Of a stretch of 21,327 nucleotides of DNA, positions 1 through 7,955 are shown in pieces; position 1 is the first letter of the stretch; the number at the start of each line of letters is the position of its first letter. The DNA comes from UMGS1279 sp045577695 (lineage in GTDB: Bacteria; Bacillota; Clostridia; Oscillospirales; Acutalibacteraceae). The position numbers and the translations under genes are program-made. The notes under the pieces are model-generated. The model saw only the letters and a program-made list of their open reading frames with translations, searched no databases and was not told the DNA's origin. Location: NCBI GenBank assembly GCA_045577695.1, contig JAZNIW010000026.1, forward strand, positions 1 to 21,327. The letters are read 5' to 3'.

Positions 1-159
1 AAGCCTTATGAACTCCGTTTCACCAAAATCTACACAAAAAATAACTCATTTAAGGTCGCAAGAGTTGTGCAAGCAGCATTCTTTTTCGGTATACGCTCCG
101 TATACACGGCAAAAACGAAGTGAATCCTTTCGGATTTACGAGGATTTTAACAATGTATA
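1..159. repeat. Dispersed direct repeat, left copy
   Basis: This segment recurs in the same orientation at 21180-21327. The two copies differ by about seven substitutions and one 11-bp indel. This copy carries an extra inverted repeat (GTATACG, 3-nt loop, CGTATAC) near 90-107 that the right copy lacks. No convincing reading frame is present. Because the window begins inside it, the true left edge is unknown. The copies are diverged, so this is a multicopy genomic repeat rather than an overlap of contig ends. Confidence 0.9.
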
Positions 160-247
160 GCGAAAAATATGTCTTCCCAAATCGGATTCAAGTTTAAATG
201 ATTTGGCTAGCCCTTGTGGGGCATACTAAATAAAAAGGGGAAATAAA

Positions 248-553
248 ATGAATCCTTCGGTGTTTGAGCGTATCTATCAGGTAGTCAAAACGATTCCCAA
301 AGGAAAGGTGATGACTTACGGAAAGGTGGCTCTGTTGGCCGGCAATCCGCGCTGGGCACGTGTGGTAGGATACGCCTTGCATATCAACCCAAAACCGGGA
401 GAGATTCCTTGCCACCGCGTGGTGAATCGCAAGGGAGAATGCGCTGCTGCATTTGCCTTTGGCGGCGGAGAGCGCCAGCGTCAGCTGTTAGAGTCCGAGG
501 GTGTTACCTTTGAACCGGATGGACGAATCGATTTAACCAAATACGGAATTTAA
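248..553 (+). CDS. MGMT-family protein, short form with PCHR active site
   Basis: This 101-residue protein matches only the C-terminal DNA-binding and catalytic domain of O6-alkylguanine-DNA alkyltransferases. It has the helix-turn-helix segment with the arginine finger (R38 in RARVVGYAL) and the PCHRV motif with the acceptor cysteine at C55. Alkyltransferase-like (Atl) proteins have Trp in place of that Cys, so this one could still accept an alkyl group. It lacks the N-terminal domain of full-length Ogt/Ada enzymes, which is common for short MGMT-family proteins in Firmicutes. The likely role is recognition or repair of O6-alkylguanine. The ATG follows an AAAAGGGG-type SD. The last codons and the stop lie inside a 17-bp tandem repeat, and a terminator follows. 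Confidence 0.85.
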   Translation: MNPSVFERIYQVVKTIPKGKVMTYGKVALLAGNPRWARVVGYALHINPKPGEIPCHRVVNRKGECAAAFAFGGGERQRQLLESEGVTFEPDGRIDLTKYGI

Positions 554-583
554 CCAAATACGGAATATAACCAAATACGGAAT
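533..583. repeat. 17-bp tandem repeat, three units
   Basis: Three near-identical consecutive 17-bp units with core TAACCAAATACGGAAT start at 533, 550 and 567. The first encodes the C-terminal LTKYGI of the MGMT-family protein and the second supplies its TAA stop. Seventeen is not a multiple of three, so each added unit changes frame. Confidence 0.9.
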
Positions 584-586
584 ATA

Positions 587-655
587 AAAATGCACCCGAC
601 ACCTAGGCCAAGTGTTTTTTTCGAACACTACGCCCATTGTCGGTTGCATTTTTTT
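587..655 (+). terminator. Intrinsic terminator after the MGMT-family gene
   Basis: An outer stem pairs AAAATGCACCCGACA with TGTCGGTTGCATTTT (one mismatch). It encloses a small hairpin (AGTGTT/AACACT) and is followed by a T run. Confidence 0.8.
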
Positions 656-660
656 GTGCG

Positions 661-689
661 GCATAACCAGCATAGAACTTTCATATAGT
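661..689 (+). promoter_or_regulatory. Candidate sigma-E promoter for spoIVFA-spoIVFB
   Basis: GCATAAC (661-667) resembles the sigma-E -35 consensus GHATATT. After exactly 14 bases comes CATATAGT (682-689), which matches CATACAMT at 6 of 8 positions. It lies 32 bases upstream of the preferred ATG at 722. The Bacillus spoIVF operon is known to be sigma-E dependent. The match is imperfect. Confidence 0.45.
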
Positions 690-721
690 GTATAAAAAAA
701 CAAATGGAGTGTCTATCAAAT

Positions 722-1405
722 ATGGAACAAGATTATTATTTGCCGCCCCAAGAAAAGGCCGAGGAAGAAAGTTCTGAAATAAAGGAAAACACCCAAAAAA
801 GCACCGACCCACATCTGGTAATTTTGGCGGTTCAAGGCGCTATTTGCGCCGCCGTTTTATTGTTTTGTTTGATAGTAAAGTTGTTTTTCGGCGGATTTTT
901 TTCGCAGATGAAGGAATGGTATCAAAACAATATGGCGGTCAGTACCGATGTGCGGCAGGTGCTAGAGGGGACAGGCGGTCCTTTGGAACAGGGGGAACCG
1001 GATGTTCAAAAAGGTTTCATTTTGCCGATGAAAGGAAAATTAACTTCTTCTTACGGGTATCGAACCGACCCTTTTACCGGGGAAATTGCCTCGCACAATG
1101 GGCTGGATATTGCGGCGAAAAAAGGAACCGAAATTGTGACGGCTATGGATGGAAAGGTGATTGAAACGGCGAATCATCACGCGAGTTACGGTAATTATGT
1201 TGTGGTGGAACACGGCGGATTCGAAACCCTCTACGCTCATTGCGAAAAACTTTCGGTCAGTAAGGGAGATTGGGTGAATGCCGGTGAGCGCATTGCTACC
1301 TGCGGCAGTACAGGTCGCTCCACCGGTCCACACCTTCATTTTGAAATTCGGGTAGGTGGCCGTCGCATTGATCCAACTCCGTTTTTGCGTGCGGTCGAAG
1401 AATGA
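722..1405 (+). CDS. spoIVFA: SpoIVFA-like M23 metallopeptidase-domain membrane protein
   Basis: This 227-residue protein has an acidic N-terminal tail (about 1-30), one membrane segment (about 32-54), a linker, and a C-terminal M23/LytM domain from about residue 97. Zinc-site residues are intact: H125 and D129 in SHNGLD, H173 in YAH, and H204/H206 in GPHLHFE. The gene overlaps a SpoIVFB-like protease by ATGA, which is the arrangement of the Bacillus spoIVF operon. There SpoIVFA anchors and restrains SpoIVFB in the outer forespore membrane. I chose ATG 722 because GGAG lies 12 bases before it, whereas the in-frame ATG at 704 has no SD. A complete M23 site means it could be a real endopeptidase. 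A SpoIIQ-like assignment is less likely given the neighbour. Confidence 0.75.
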   Translation: MEQDYYLPPQEKAEEESSEIKENTQKSTDPHLVILAVQGAICAAVLLFCLIVKLFFGGFFSQMKEWYQNNMAVSTDVRQVLEGTGGPLEQGEPDVQKGFILPMKGKLTSSYGYRTDPFTGEIASHNGLDIAAKKGTEIVTAMDGKVIETANHHASYGNYVVVEHGGFETLYAHCEKLSVSKGDWVNAGERIATCGSTGRSTGPHLHFEIRVGGRRIDPTPFLRAVEE

Positions 1406-2010
1406 TTTATGGTAATATTAAAGGGGTTCGGTTTGGTATTTCGGTGGGATTTTGCCTGTTGTTGAGCTTTCTTTTGTATGTGGATAAAACAGGATGGATA
1501 TTGCCCTCTTTTTTGGCCACGGTTTTGCACGAGGCCGGCCATTTGGCAGCAATGGTTTGGTGCGGTTGCAAACCGAAAGAAGTCAGTCTACGTGTAGGGG
1601 CGGTGCGGTTATGCGGTTCTTGGGATAAGGCAGCCCACAGTGAATGTTTGATTGCTTCGGCCGGTCCGCTTGCCAATCTTGTGGGCGGGGGAGTGCTATT
1701 ACTTTTATACGCCTTCTTTCGGCGGCGGTGGATATTGGGGTATGCGGCGGTAATGCTGGTGCTTGGCACCTTTCATCTACTGCCGATTATTGGACTGGAT
1801 GGAGGAACCGTTTTGTATTGTTGGCTACGGGGGAAAGGAGCACAAAAAGTAATTTTTTTGCTTCGTCAAGCCATTTCTTCCCTATTTTTAAGCGTCCTTT
1901 TGCTTGGTGGCCTTTTGCTTTTTATCCGGAACTATCAAAATCCATCACTTTTGTTATTGGCATTCTATCTGATTTTTGGCGTTTTTCTTTCAAAAAAGCA
2001 AAAAGAATGA
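1402..2010 (+). CDS. spoIVFB: SpoIVFB-like M50 intramembrane metalloprotease
   Basis: This is a 202-residue polytopic membrane protein of the site-2-protease family. Zinc ligands are in HEAGH (43-47). The third ligand is expected in LPIIGLDGG (127-135, D133), the equivalent of the NPDG motif. ASAGPLAN (85-92) is also typical of the family. In Bacillus the homologue cleaves pro-sigma-K in the mother cell. Translation is coupled to the M23 gene by a 4-base overlap. The protein ends after the membrane core at a KKQKE tail, so the C-terminal CBS domain of B. subtilis SpoIVFB is absent. Other M50 proteases share these motifs, and the sporulation assignment rests on the gene pair. Confidence 0.8.
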   Translation: MIYGNIKGVRFGISVGFCLLLSFLLYVDKTGWILPSFLATVLHEAGHLAAMVWCGCKPKEVSLRVGAVRLCGSWDKAAHSECLIASAGPLANLVGGGVLLLLYAFFRRRWILGYAAVMLVLGTFHLLPIIGLDGGTVLYCWLRGKGAQKVIFLLRQAISSLFLSVLLLGGLLLFIRNYQNPSLLLLAFYLIFGVFLSKKQKE

Positions 2011-2039
2011 TTGAAAAATGGGGGAAAATGCGGTAAAAT
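2011..2039 (+). promoter_or_regulatory. Sigma-A type promoter
   Basis: TTGAAA (2011-2016) and TAAAAT (2034-2039) are separated by 17 bases, each one base from consensus. It starts directly after the spoIVFB stop and serves the radical SAM operon. Confidence 0.65.
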
Positions 2040-2102
2040 AATTTTATATAATTGGTCAATTTTGCCGTATGCGGCTTGGATGTTTGGTAGGGAGGATGTT
2101 GG

Positions 2103-3962
2103 ATGGACAACCAACAGTTAGAACAACTTTTTTTAACGGTACAAAAACCGGCGCGCTATTCGGGCGGTGAAATGGGAAGTGTCATTAAGGACAAATCCAA
2201 GGTAGATATTCGTTTTGCTTTTTGCTTTCCGGATACTTATGAAATCGGAATGTCCCATCTTGGTATGAAGATTCTTTATGGATTATTCAATGAGAGAGAG
2301 GATATCTGGTGCGAGCGGGTTTTCGCCCCTTGGCTTGATTTTGAAGAAGTGATGCGCCGTGAACAGATTCCGCTGTTTGCACTGGAAAGCCGTGACCCTA
2401 TTCGGGATTTTGATTTTATTGGCTTTACCTTGCAGTACGAGCTTTCTTATACTAATGTGCTTAATATGTTAGATTTGGCAGGCCTTCCGTTGTTGGCAAA
2501 AGACCGCCATAACCTTGCCCCCTTGGTGGTGGCGGGCGGACCTTGCGCATGTAATCCAGAACCCTTGGCTGATTTTGTCGACCTCTTTTTCCTCGGTGAG
2601 GGGGAAGAAGTGGATTTAGAGGTGATGGATTTATACAAGGCCTACAAAATGGAGGGCGGCACGGATAAGCAGGAGTTTTTGCGCCGCGCCGCGCAAATTG
2701 AAGGGGTTTATGTACCCTCGCTTTATGAGGTTGCTTATGATGAAGAGGGGATGGTTGCGGCCTACACCCCGAAAGAGGGGGCACCTGCTACGGTGCATAA
2801 GCGAATTATAAAGGATTTAGATGCTTCCTATTATCCGCAAAATGTGCCCGTTCCCTTTACCGAAATTGTACATGACCGAGCCGTAATGGAAATTTTTCGC
2901 GGGTGTATTCGCGGGTGTCGTTTTTGTCAGGCAGGTTTTATTTACCGTCCGGTGCGGGAAAAATCGGCCGATGTTATTAATGCTCAGGCCAAGGATCTTT
3001 GCAAAAGCACGGGGTATGATGAAATGTCGCTTTCTTCATTGAGCACTAGTGATTATACCGAAATTGAGCCCTTGCTGGGGTGTATGATTTCGTGGACCGA
3101 TGCGCAAAACATCAGTCTTTCCTTACCCTCGCTTCGGATTGATAATTTCTCCCCGGAACTTTTGGAAAAAATGAAGATGATTCGCAAAAGTGGACTTACC
3201 TTTGCCCCCGAAGCCGGCACGCAGCGTCTGCGCGATGTGATTAACAAAAATATTACCGAGGAGGATATTTTATCCTCTTGCCAAATCGCTTTTGCCGGCG
3301 GTTATACCGCGGTAAAACTCTATTTTATGATTGGTCTTCCCACCGAAACCGATGAGGACATTCGCGGGATTGCCGAATTGGGACAGAAAATTGTCAATTT
3401 ATATTATCAAAATCCAGACCGGCCCAAGGGCAAAGCGGTTCATGTTTCCATCAGTGTTTCTACCTTTGTACCTAAGCCCTTTACTCCTTTTTGTTTTTGT
3501 CCTCAAATCACTGAGGAGGAAATGCGCCGTCGTCAGCAACTCTTGCGTGAAAGCGTAACCAGTAAAAAGATTTCTCTCAGTTGGCACGACAGTGGAACCA
3601 GCTCGCTGGAAGGGGCTATGGCGCGCGGCGACCGTCGGATGGGCGCGGTTATTTTAAATGCCTATTTGGCGGGTGCCAAGATGGACAGTTGGGGCGAATG
3701 TTTTGATTTGCCACGCTGGCAAGCCGCTTTTAAAGCGGCCGGCGTTTCTCTTGCTTTTTATGCTAACCGCGAGCGTGCGATAGAGGAAGTATTACCGTGG
3801 GATCATTTGGACTACGGTGTGTCTAAAGAGTTTTTTATTAAAGAGTATGAATTGGCTAAAGCTGCCACCACCACGCCGCACTGTCGCAAACAGTGTTCGG
3901 GGTGCGGTGCCGCCAAGTACAGAAAGGGAGTTTGTTTTGAAAAACGTTCGACTGTTTTATAA
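2103..3962 (+). CDS. TIGR03960-family B12-binding-type radical SAM protein
   Basis: This 619-residue protein begins with an N-terminal region resembling a B12-binding fold. The radical SAM core carries the [4Fe-4S] cysteines in GCIRGCRFC (C268, C272, C275). A Cys-rich C-terminus (CRKQCSGCG) may bind another metal site. The family is widespread in Clostridia, usually followed by a TIGR03936/DUF2344 partner as here. In related genomes the pair sits near rng and rplU, which are not in this position here. The substrate is not established. GGGAGG six bases before the ATG fixes the start. The 3' end overlaps the next gene by 26 bases. Confidence 0.85.
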   Translation: MDNQQLEQLFLTVQKPARYSGGEMGSVIKDKSKVDIRFAFCFPDTYEIGMSHLGMKILYGLFNEREDIWCERVFAPWLDFEEVMRREQIPLFALESRDPIRDFDFIGFTLQYELSYTNVLNMLDLAGLPLLAKDRHNLAPLVVAGGPCACNPEPLADFVDLFFLGEGEEVDLEVMDLYKAYKMEGGTDKQEFLRRAAQIEGVYVPSLYEVAYDEEGMVAAYTPKEGAPATVHKRIIKDLDASYYPQNVPVPFTEIVHDRAVMEIFRGCIRGCRFCQAGFIYRPVREKSADVINAQAKDLCKSTGYDEMSLSSLSTSDYTEIEPLLGCMISWTDAQNISLSLPSLRIDNFSPELLEKMKMIRKSGLTFAPEAGTQRLRDVINKNITEEDILSSCQIAFAGGYTAVKLYFMIGLPTETDEDIRGIAELGQKIVNLYYQNPDRPKGKAVHVSISVSTFVPKPFTPFCFCPQITEEEMRRRQQLLRESVTSKKISLSWHDSGTSSLEGAMARGDRRMGAVILNAYLAGAKMDSWGECFDLPRWQAAFKAAGVSLAFYANRERAIEEVLPWDHLDYGVSKEFFIKEYELAKAATTTPHCRKQCSGCGAAKYRKGVCFEKRSTVL

Positions 3963-4590
3963 AAAAGACGGCCCCTTGCGCTTTGCTTCGCATTTAGATA
4001 TGAATCGTTTTATGACACGGTTACTCCGCCTTTCCTCGGTGCGTGTTTGGTATACTGAGGGATTTAATCGGCATCCCTATATCACCTTTGCTTTGCCTTT
4101 GTCACTTGGGTTTTCCAGTGAGTATGAGGTGATGGACTTTCGTTTAGAATCAGATGATTTTCCACTTGAGCAGGCCGAGAAAATGATTTCCGATGTCTGC
4201 CCCGAGGGGTTAACGGTGCTTGGTTTAAAAGAACCGGTTTTTAGACCCGGTAGAATTGCGATGGCCGATTTTGTTGTGACCTTCCATCGGGCGCAAGAGT
4301 GGAAAGAATCATTGCAATCTTTTCTAGAAAAAGAGGAAATTTTAGTGGAAAAGAAGACCAAAAAAGGTGTTCTCAAGCCGCTGAATCTGTCCGAGAAAAT
4401 GATTGACTATTCTCTTGCGATTCGAGATGAAGATTTGGTTCTTACGTTGCGTCTACCGGCCGGTGGACAAGATAATATAAACCCCAAAATGGTGGTGGAT
4501 GCCTTTTTGCAGGAAATGGGTGCGTTGAAAATTCCAGTTACGTTCTGCCGTTCTGCGCTCCGTTTGGAAGATGGTCGTTTGTTCGAATAA
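3937..4590 (+). CDS. TIGR03936-family (DUF2344) radical SAM-associated protein
   Basis: This protein of about 217 residues starts LKNVRLFYKKDGPLRFASHL, which matches the beginning of the TIGR03936 family (conserved LRFxSHLDxxR). It has no Cys cluster and is thought to work with the upstream radical SAM protein. The start is TTG 3937, seven bases after AAAGGGA. A longer open frame back to 3817 is out-of-frame translation of the upstream gene. The 26-base overlap with that gene implies coupled translation. Molecular function is unknown in the family. Confidence 0.8.
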   Translation: MKNVRLFYKKDGPLRFASHLDMNRFMTRLLRLSSVRVWYTEGFNRHPYITFALPLSLGFSSEYEVMDFRLESDDFPLEQAEKMISDVCPEGLTVLGLKEPVFRPGRIAMADFVVTFHRAQEWKESLQSFLEKEEILVEKKTKKGVLKPLNLSEKMIDYSLAIRDEDLVLTLRLPAGGQDNINPKMVVDAFLQEMGALKIPVTFCRSALRLEDGRLFE

Positions 4591-4614
4591 ATTGTAAAAA
4601 GGAAGGAATTGGAT

Positions 4615-5436
4615 ATGTTAGATTCAATATTGGTCTTTTTTAAGGGGTTTTGGATTGGAGGAACCATGACCGTTCCGGGTGTCAGTGGCGGCTCTATGGC
4701 AATGATATTGAACATATACGACCGATTAATTACGGCAATAGCCTCGTTGCGCAAAGAGCCGAAGAAAAATATAATATTTCTTTTAAAATTTCTTATCGGG
4801 GCGGCGTATGGCATATTCTTATTTTCAAAATATGTGATTGCTCCTTGCCTGCAACGCTTTCCACTACCGGTCAGCTATTTCTTTTTGGGTGCGGTGGCCG
4901 GCGGTATTCCCATCATTGTTAAAACTGCGGGTGTTAAAAAATTTTCCTGTTCAGTGGTGGCTTACCCTATCGTTGGTGCAATTTTGGTCTTATTGATTGC
5001 CATACTTCCAAAAGGGGTTTTTGCCCCGCAAGAGGGATTTCAAATTTGGGATATCTTTTTGCAATTCTTGGGCGGATTCATTGTGGCGGCTGCTTTAATT
5101 TTACCCGGCATTAGTGTTTCACAAATACTTTATATGTTAGGGCTATATGAAGAATTGATGGTGGCCATCAATAACTTTCGATTGTTGCCGTTTTTGCCGC
5201 TTGGTATCGGGGTGTTGCTTGGCACCTTTCTGTGCGCCAAGTTTATGGATAAAGCTATGCAGAAATTTCCACAACCAACCTATTTGGTTGTTTTTGGATT
5301 TTTGCTTGGTTCTTTGCCCCAACTTTTTCCCGGTTTCCCAATCGGATTGGGTATTCCTCTTTGCCTTGTTGCTTTTTTGGCCGGTTTTGCCTTTATTTTC
5401 GGCCTACAAAAATTCGAACAACGAAAATCGTTCTAG
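4615..5436 (+). CDS. DUF368 membrane protein (PopT-type polyprenyl-phosphate transporter)
   Basis: This 273-residue, highly hydrophobic protein has several membrane segments. The family signature VPGVSGGSMAMIL lies near the N-terminus and a second related motif (LILPGISVSQIL) near the middle, giving the internal pseudo-repeat typical of DUF368. Members named PopT recycle undecaprenyl phosphate across the membrane for peptidoglycan and teichoic acid synthesis. ATG 4615 is preferred over TTG 4609 because GGAAGGA lies seven bases before the ATG but only one base before the TTG. It follows the TIGR03936 gene by 24 bases, apparently in the same operon, and ends at a terminator. Confidence 0.8.
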   Translation: MLDSILVFFKGFWIGGTMTVPGVSGGSMAMILNIYDRLITAIASLRKEPKKNIIFLLKFLIGAAYGIFLFSKYVIAPCLQRFPLPVSYFFLGAVAGGIPIIVKTAGVKKFSCSVVAYPIVGAILVLLIAILPKGVFAPQEGFQIWDIFLQFLGGFIVAAALILPGISVSQILYMLGLYEELMVAINNFRLLPFLPLGIGVLLGTFLCAKFMDKAMQKFPQPTYLVVFGFLLGSLPQLFPGFPIGLGIPLCLVAFLAGFAFIFGLQKFEQRKSF

Positions 5437-5451
5437 AAAAAGTTTATTTTT

Positions 5452-5484
5452 GCCGTTTGTCTGGTTGCGAACGGCTTTTTTTAT
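5452..5484 (+). terminator. Intrinsic terminator after DUF368 gene
   Basis: GCCGTT and AACGGC pair around a 12-base loop and are followed by a run of seven T. Confidence 0.8.
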
Positions 5485-5494
5485 TGGGTAAAGA

Positions 5495-5523
5495 TTGACT
5501 TCATTTCGTTCTTATGGTATATT
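5495..5523 (+). promoter_or_regulatory. Sigma-A promoter for capE-capG
   Basis: TTGACT (5495-5500), 17-base spacer, TATATT (5518-5523). It sits just after a terminator and before the sugar-nucleotide genes. Confidence 0.75.
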
Positions 5524-5561
5524 GAATATGTATATTGTGTGGAAAGGGCTTGGTGTTCAAT

Positions 5562-6608
5562 ATGAGTACATTTTCCGGCAAAACACTACTGATTACCGGC
5601 GGCACCGGTAGCTTTGGAAATGCGGTGCTAAACCGTTTTTTGAAAACCGATATTGGCGAAATTCGCGTTTTTTCTCGTGATGAAAAAAAACAAGATGATA
5701 TGCGTCACGAATTTCAGGCCAAAATGCCCGAAGTGGCTGATAAAATCAAGTTTTTTATTGGGGATGTGCGCGATATATCCTCGGTGAAAAATGCAATGAG
5801 CGGGGTGGATTATATTTTCCATGCCGCTGCGTTAAAGCAGGTTCCGTCTTGTGAATTTTTCCCGATTGAAGCGGTAAAAACCAATGTGCTTGGCACCGAG
5901 AATGTCTTGAACGTTGCCATTGAAGCAGGGGTTAAAAATATCGTCTGCCTTTCGACCGACAAAGCCGCCTATCCCGTCAACGCAATGGGAACTTCCAAAG
6001 CGATGATGGAAAAGGTGATTGTGGCCAAAAGCCGCACCATTGATCCCGCAAAGACAAAAATTTGTTGCACCCGGTACGGCAATGTTATGTGTTCGCGCGG
6101 GTCGGTGATTCCGCTTTGGATCGACCAGATAAAAGAGGGGAAGCCCATTACCATTACCGAACCGTCGATGACCCGCTTTATTATGAGTTTGGATGAAGCG
6201 GTCGATTTGGTTCTATTTGCATTCGAGAAAGGTGTTTCGGGCGATATTTTGGTGCAAAAAGCACCGGCCTGCACCATTGGAGTTTTAGCCCAAGCAGTAA
6301 CGGAATTATTCCAGCCCGCCACCGAAATTAAAGTTATTGGCATTCGCCACGGCGAAAAAATGTATGAAACCTTACTTACGAACGAAGAATGTGCCAAAGC
6401 AACCGATTTGGGCAATTTTTATCGCGTCCCGTCGGATAATCGTGGCCTGAATTATGATAAATACTTTAAAGATGGCGATACCATGCGCAACCCTTTAGCG
6501 GAATTTAATTCCGGTAACACCCAGTTGTTGAACGTGGAACAGGTGAAAGAAAAACTGTTAAGCCTTTCCTTTATTCGCGAGGAATTGGCAAAAATGAAGG
6601 ACCGATAA
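5562..6608 (+). CDS. capE: CapE/FnlA-type UDP-GlcNAc 4,6-dehydratase/5-epimerase
   Basis: This 348-residue extended SDR enzyme carries the NAD(P) motif GGTGSFG (about 13-19) and the active-site stretch STDKAAYPVNAMGTSKAMMEK, typical of CapE/FnlA/WbjB. The family converts UDP-GlcNAc to a 2-acetamido-2,6-dideoxy-4-hexulose with 5-epimerisation, the first step to UDP-L-FucNAc (or L-QuiNAc) for capsule or other cell-wall glycans. ATG 5562 fits the family N-terminus, and its SD GGAAAGGG is somewhat distant. GTG 5553 is the alternative. The gene has its own promoter and is followed after 43 bases by a CapG-type epimerase. The usual middle enzyme, CapF/FnlB, is missing. Confidence 0.85.
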   Translation: MSTFSGKTLLITGGTGSFGNAVLNRFLKTDIGEIRVFSRDEKKQDDMRHEFQAKMPEVADKIKFFIGDVRDISSVKNAMSGVDYIFHAAALKQVPSCEFFPIEAVKTNVLGTENVLNVAIEAGVKNIVCLSTDKAAYPVNAMGTSKAMMEKVIVAKSRTIDPAKTKICCTRYGNVMCSRGSVIPLWIDQIKEGKPITITEPSMTRFIMSLDEAVDLVLFAFEKGVSGDILVQKAPACTIGVLAQAVTELFQPATEIKVIGIRHGEKMYETLLTNEECAKATDLGNFYRVPSDNRGLNYDKYFKDGDTMRNPLAEFNSGNTQLLNVEQVKEKLLSLSFIREELAKMKDR

Positions 6609-6651
6609 AACCCTTTTGAAGGGGCTAAAAACAGAAGGGAAGTCGTTAAAA

Positions 6652-7836
6652 ATGACTTTTAAGACCGATTATTCCAACCTTTCGTTTCAAAACAACGGAA
6701 AACTAAAATTGTTGATTATCGTCGGTACCAGACCGGAAATTATCCGTTTGTCAGCAGTGATTGAGAAATGTCGCCGTTATTTCGATTGCCTCTTGGCCCA
6801 TACCGGTCAAAATTATGATTACAATTTAAATGGCATCTTTTTCAAAGATTTAAAGCTCAAAGAGCCGGATATTTATATGGATGCCGTTGGGGATGATTTG
6901 GGTGCCACCATCGGCAATATCATCAATGCTTCTTATAAATTGATGAATCAAATTAAGCCGGATGCCTTGTTGGTTTTGGGGGATACCAACTCCTGTCTGT
7001 CAGCTATATCCGCCAAGCGGTTACACATTCCCATTTTTCATATGGAAGCCGGTAACCGATGTAAAGATGAATGCCTGCCGGAAGAAACCAACCGTCGTAT
7101 TGTTGACATTATTTCGGACGTAAATTTGGCTTATAGTGAGCATGCGCGCCGTTATTTGGTCGATTGCGGTCTGCCGAAAGAACGCACCTACGTTACCGGT
7201 TCTCCGATGGCAGAGGTGTTGCGCAATAATTTGGAAGAGATTAAAGCCTCGGATATACACTCCCGTTTGGGATTGGAAAAAGGAAAATATATGCTTCTTT
7301 CGGCTCATCGAGAGGAAAATATCGACAACGAGAAGAATTTCCTTTCTCTTTTTACCGCGGTTAATCGCTTGGTTGAAACCTACGATATGCCGATTTTGTA
7401 TTCTTGTCATCCCCGTTCGAAAAAGCGTTTACAAGAAAGCGGCTTTGTACTGGATAAGCGGGTGATTCAACACGAACCGCTTGGTTTTCACGATTACAAC
7501 GCTTTGCAAATGAACGCCTTTGCTGTCATTTCGGATAGCGGCACCTTACCGGAAGAAAGCAGTTTTTTTGCTTGTGTTGACAATCCAATTTCGGCTGTTT
7601 GCATTCGCACCTCGACCGAACGCCCCGAAGCATTGGACAAGGCTTGCTTTATTTTAGCCGGCATTGATGAAAAGTCCTTGCTGCAAGCGGTCGATATTGC
7701 CGTTACCGCTACCCGTCAGGGTGATTATGGCGTTCCCGTGCCGGATTATGTGGAAGAAAACGTTTCCACTAAGGTGGTCAAAATCATCCAGTCCTACACC
7801 GGCGTGGTTGATAAATTTGTTTGGCGCAAATATTAA
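6652..7836 (+). CDS. capG: CapG/FnlC-type UDP-sugar 2-epimerase
   Basis: This 394-residue enzyme of the non-hydrolysing UDP-GlcNAc 2-epimerase fold has VGTRPEIIRLS near the N-terminus, HTGQNYDYNLN, LVLGDTNSCL, HMEAGNRC, and a C-terminal SDSGTLPEE phosphate-binding segment. LGDTNSCLSA and MEAGNRCKDE resemble FnlC/CapG/WbjD rather than WecB (which has GDT with EAGLRT). That predicts 2-epimerisation in UDP-L-FucNAc synthesis. ATG 6652 follows GAAGGGA by 11 bases. The open frame back to 6616 adds no family sequence. It is cotranscribed with capE and closed by a terminator. Confidence 0.82.
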   Translation: MTFKTDYSNLSFQNNGKLKLLIIVGTRPEIIRLSAVIEKCRRYFDCLLAHTGQNYDYNLNGIFFKDLKLKEPDIYMDAVGDDLGATIGNIINASYKLMNQIKPDALLVLGDTNSCLSAISAKRLHIPIFHMEAGNRCKDECLPEETNRRIVDIISDVNLAYSEHARRYLVDCGLPKERTYVTGSPMAEVLRNNLEEIKASDIHSRLGLEKGKYMLLSAHREENIDNEKNFLSLFTAVNRLVETYDMPILYSCHPRSKKRLQESGFVLDKRVIQHEPLGFHDYNALQMNAFAVISDSGTLPEESSFFACVDNPISAVCIRTSTERPEALDKACFILAGIDEKSLLQAVDIAVTATRQGDYGVPVPDYVEENVSTKVVKIIQSYTGVVDKFVWRKY

Positions 7837-7841
7837 ATTTT

Positions 7842-7877
7842 TCCCACACACGAATCTTCGTTTGTGGGATTTTTTTC
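7842..7877 (+). terminator. Intrinsic terminator after capG
   Basis: CCCACACACGA pairs with TCGTTTGTGGG (one mismatch) and is followed by a run of seven T. Confidence 0.85.
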
Positions 7878-7887
7878 TTTTAAATGG

Positions 7888-7917
7888 TTGACGGCGGGCG
7901 TCGAAAAATGATATAAT
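7888..7917 (+). promoter_or_regulatory. Sigma-A promoter for the yigZ-dgt-dnaG-sigA region
   Basis: TTGACG (7888-7893), 18-base spacer, perfect TATAAT (7912-7917). It lies 38 bases upstream of the yigZ start. Confidence 0.7.
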
Positions 7918-7955
7918 ATTTAGAAATATATCCAAAAGAACGGGAGGAAAATGCG

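Noticed and set aside
3817..3936. Longer N-terminus for the TIGR03936 protein
   Set aside because: The extra 40 residues are the upstream gene in another frame. TTG 3937 has the SD and matches the family start.
5271..5295. Terminator-like hairpin (ACAACCAA/TTGGTTGT plus T run) in the DUF368 gene
   Set aside because: The stem is short and AT-rich within conserved coding sequence. A true terminator follows the gene.
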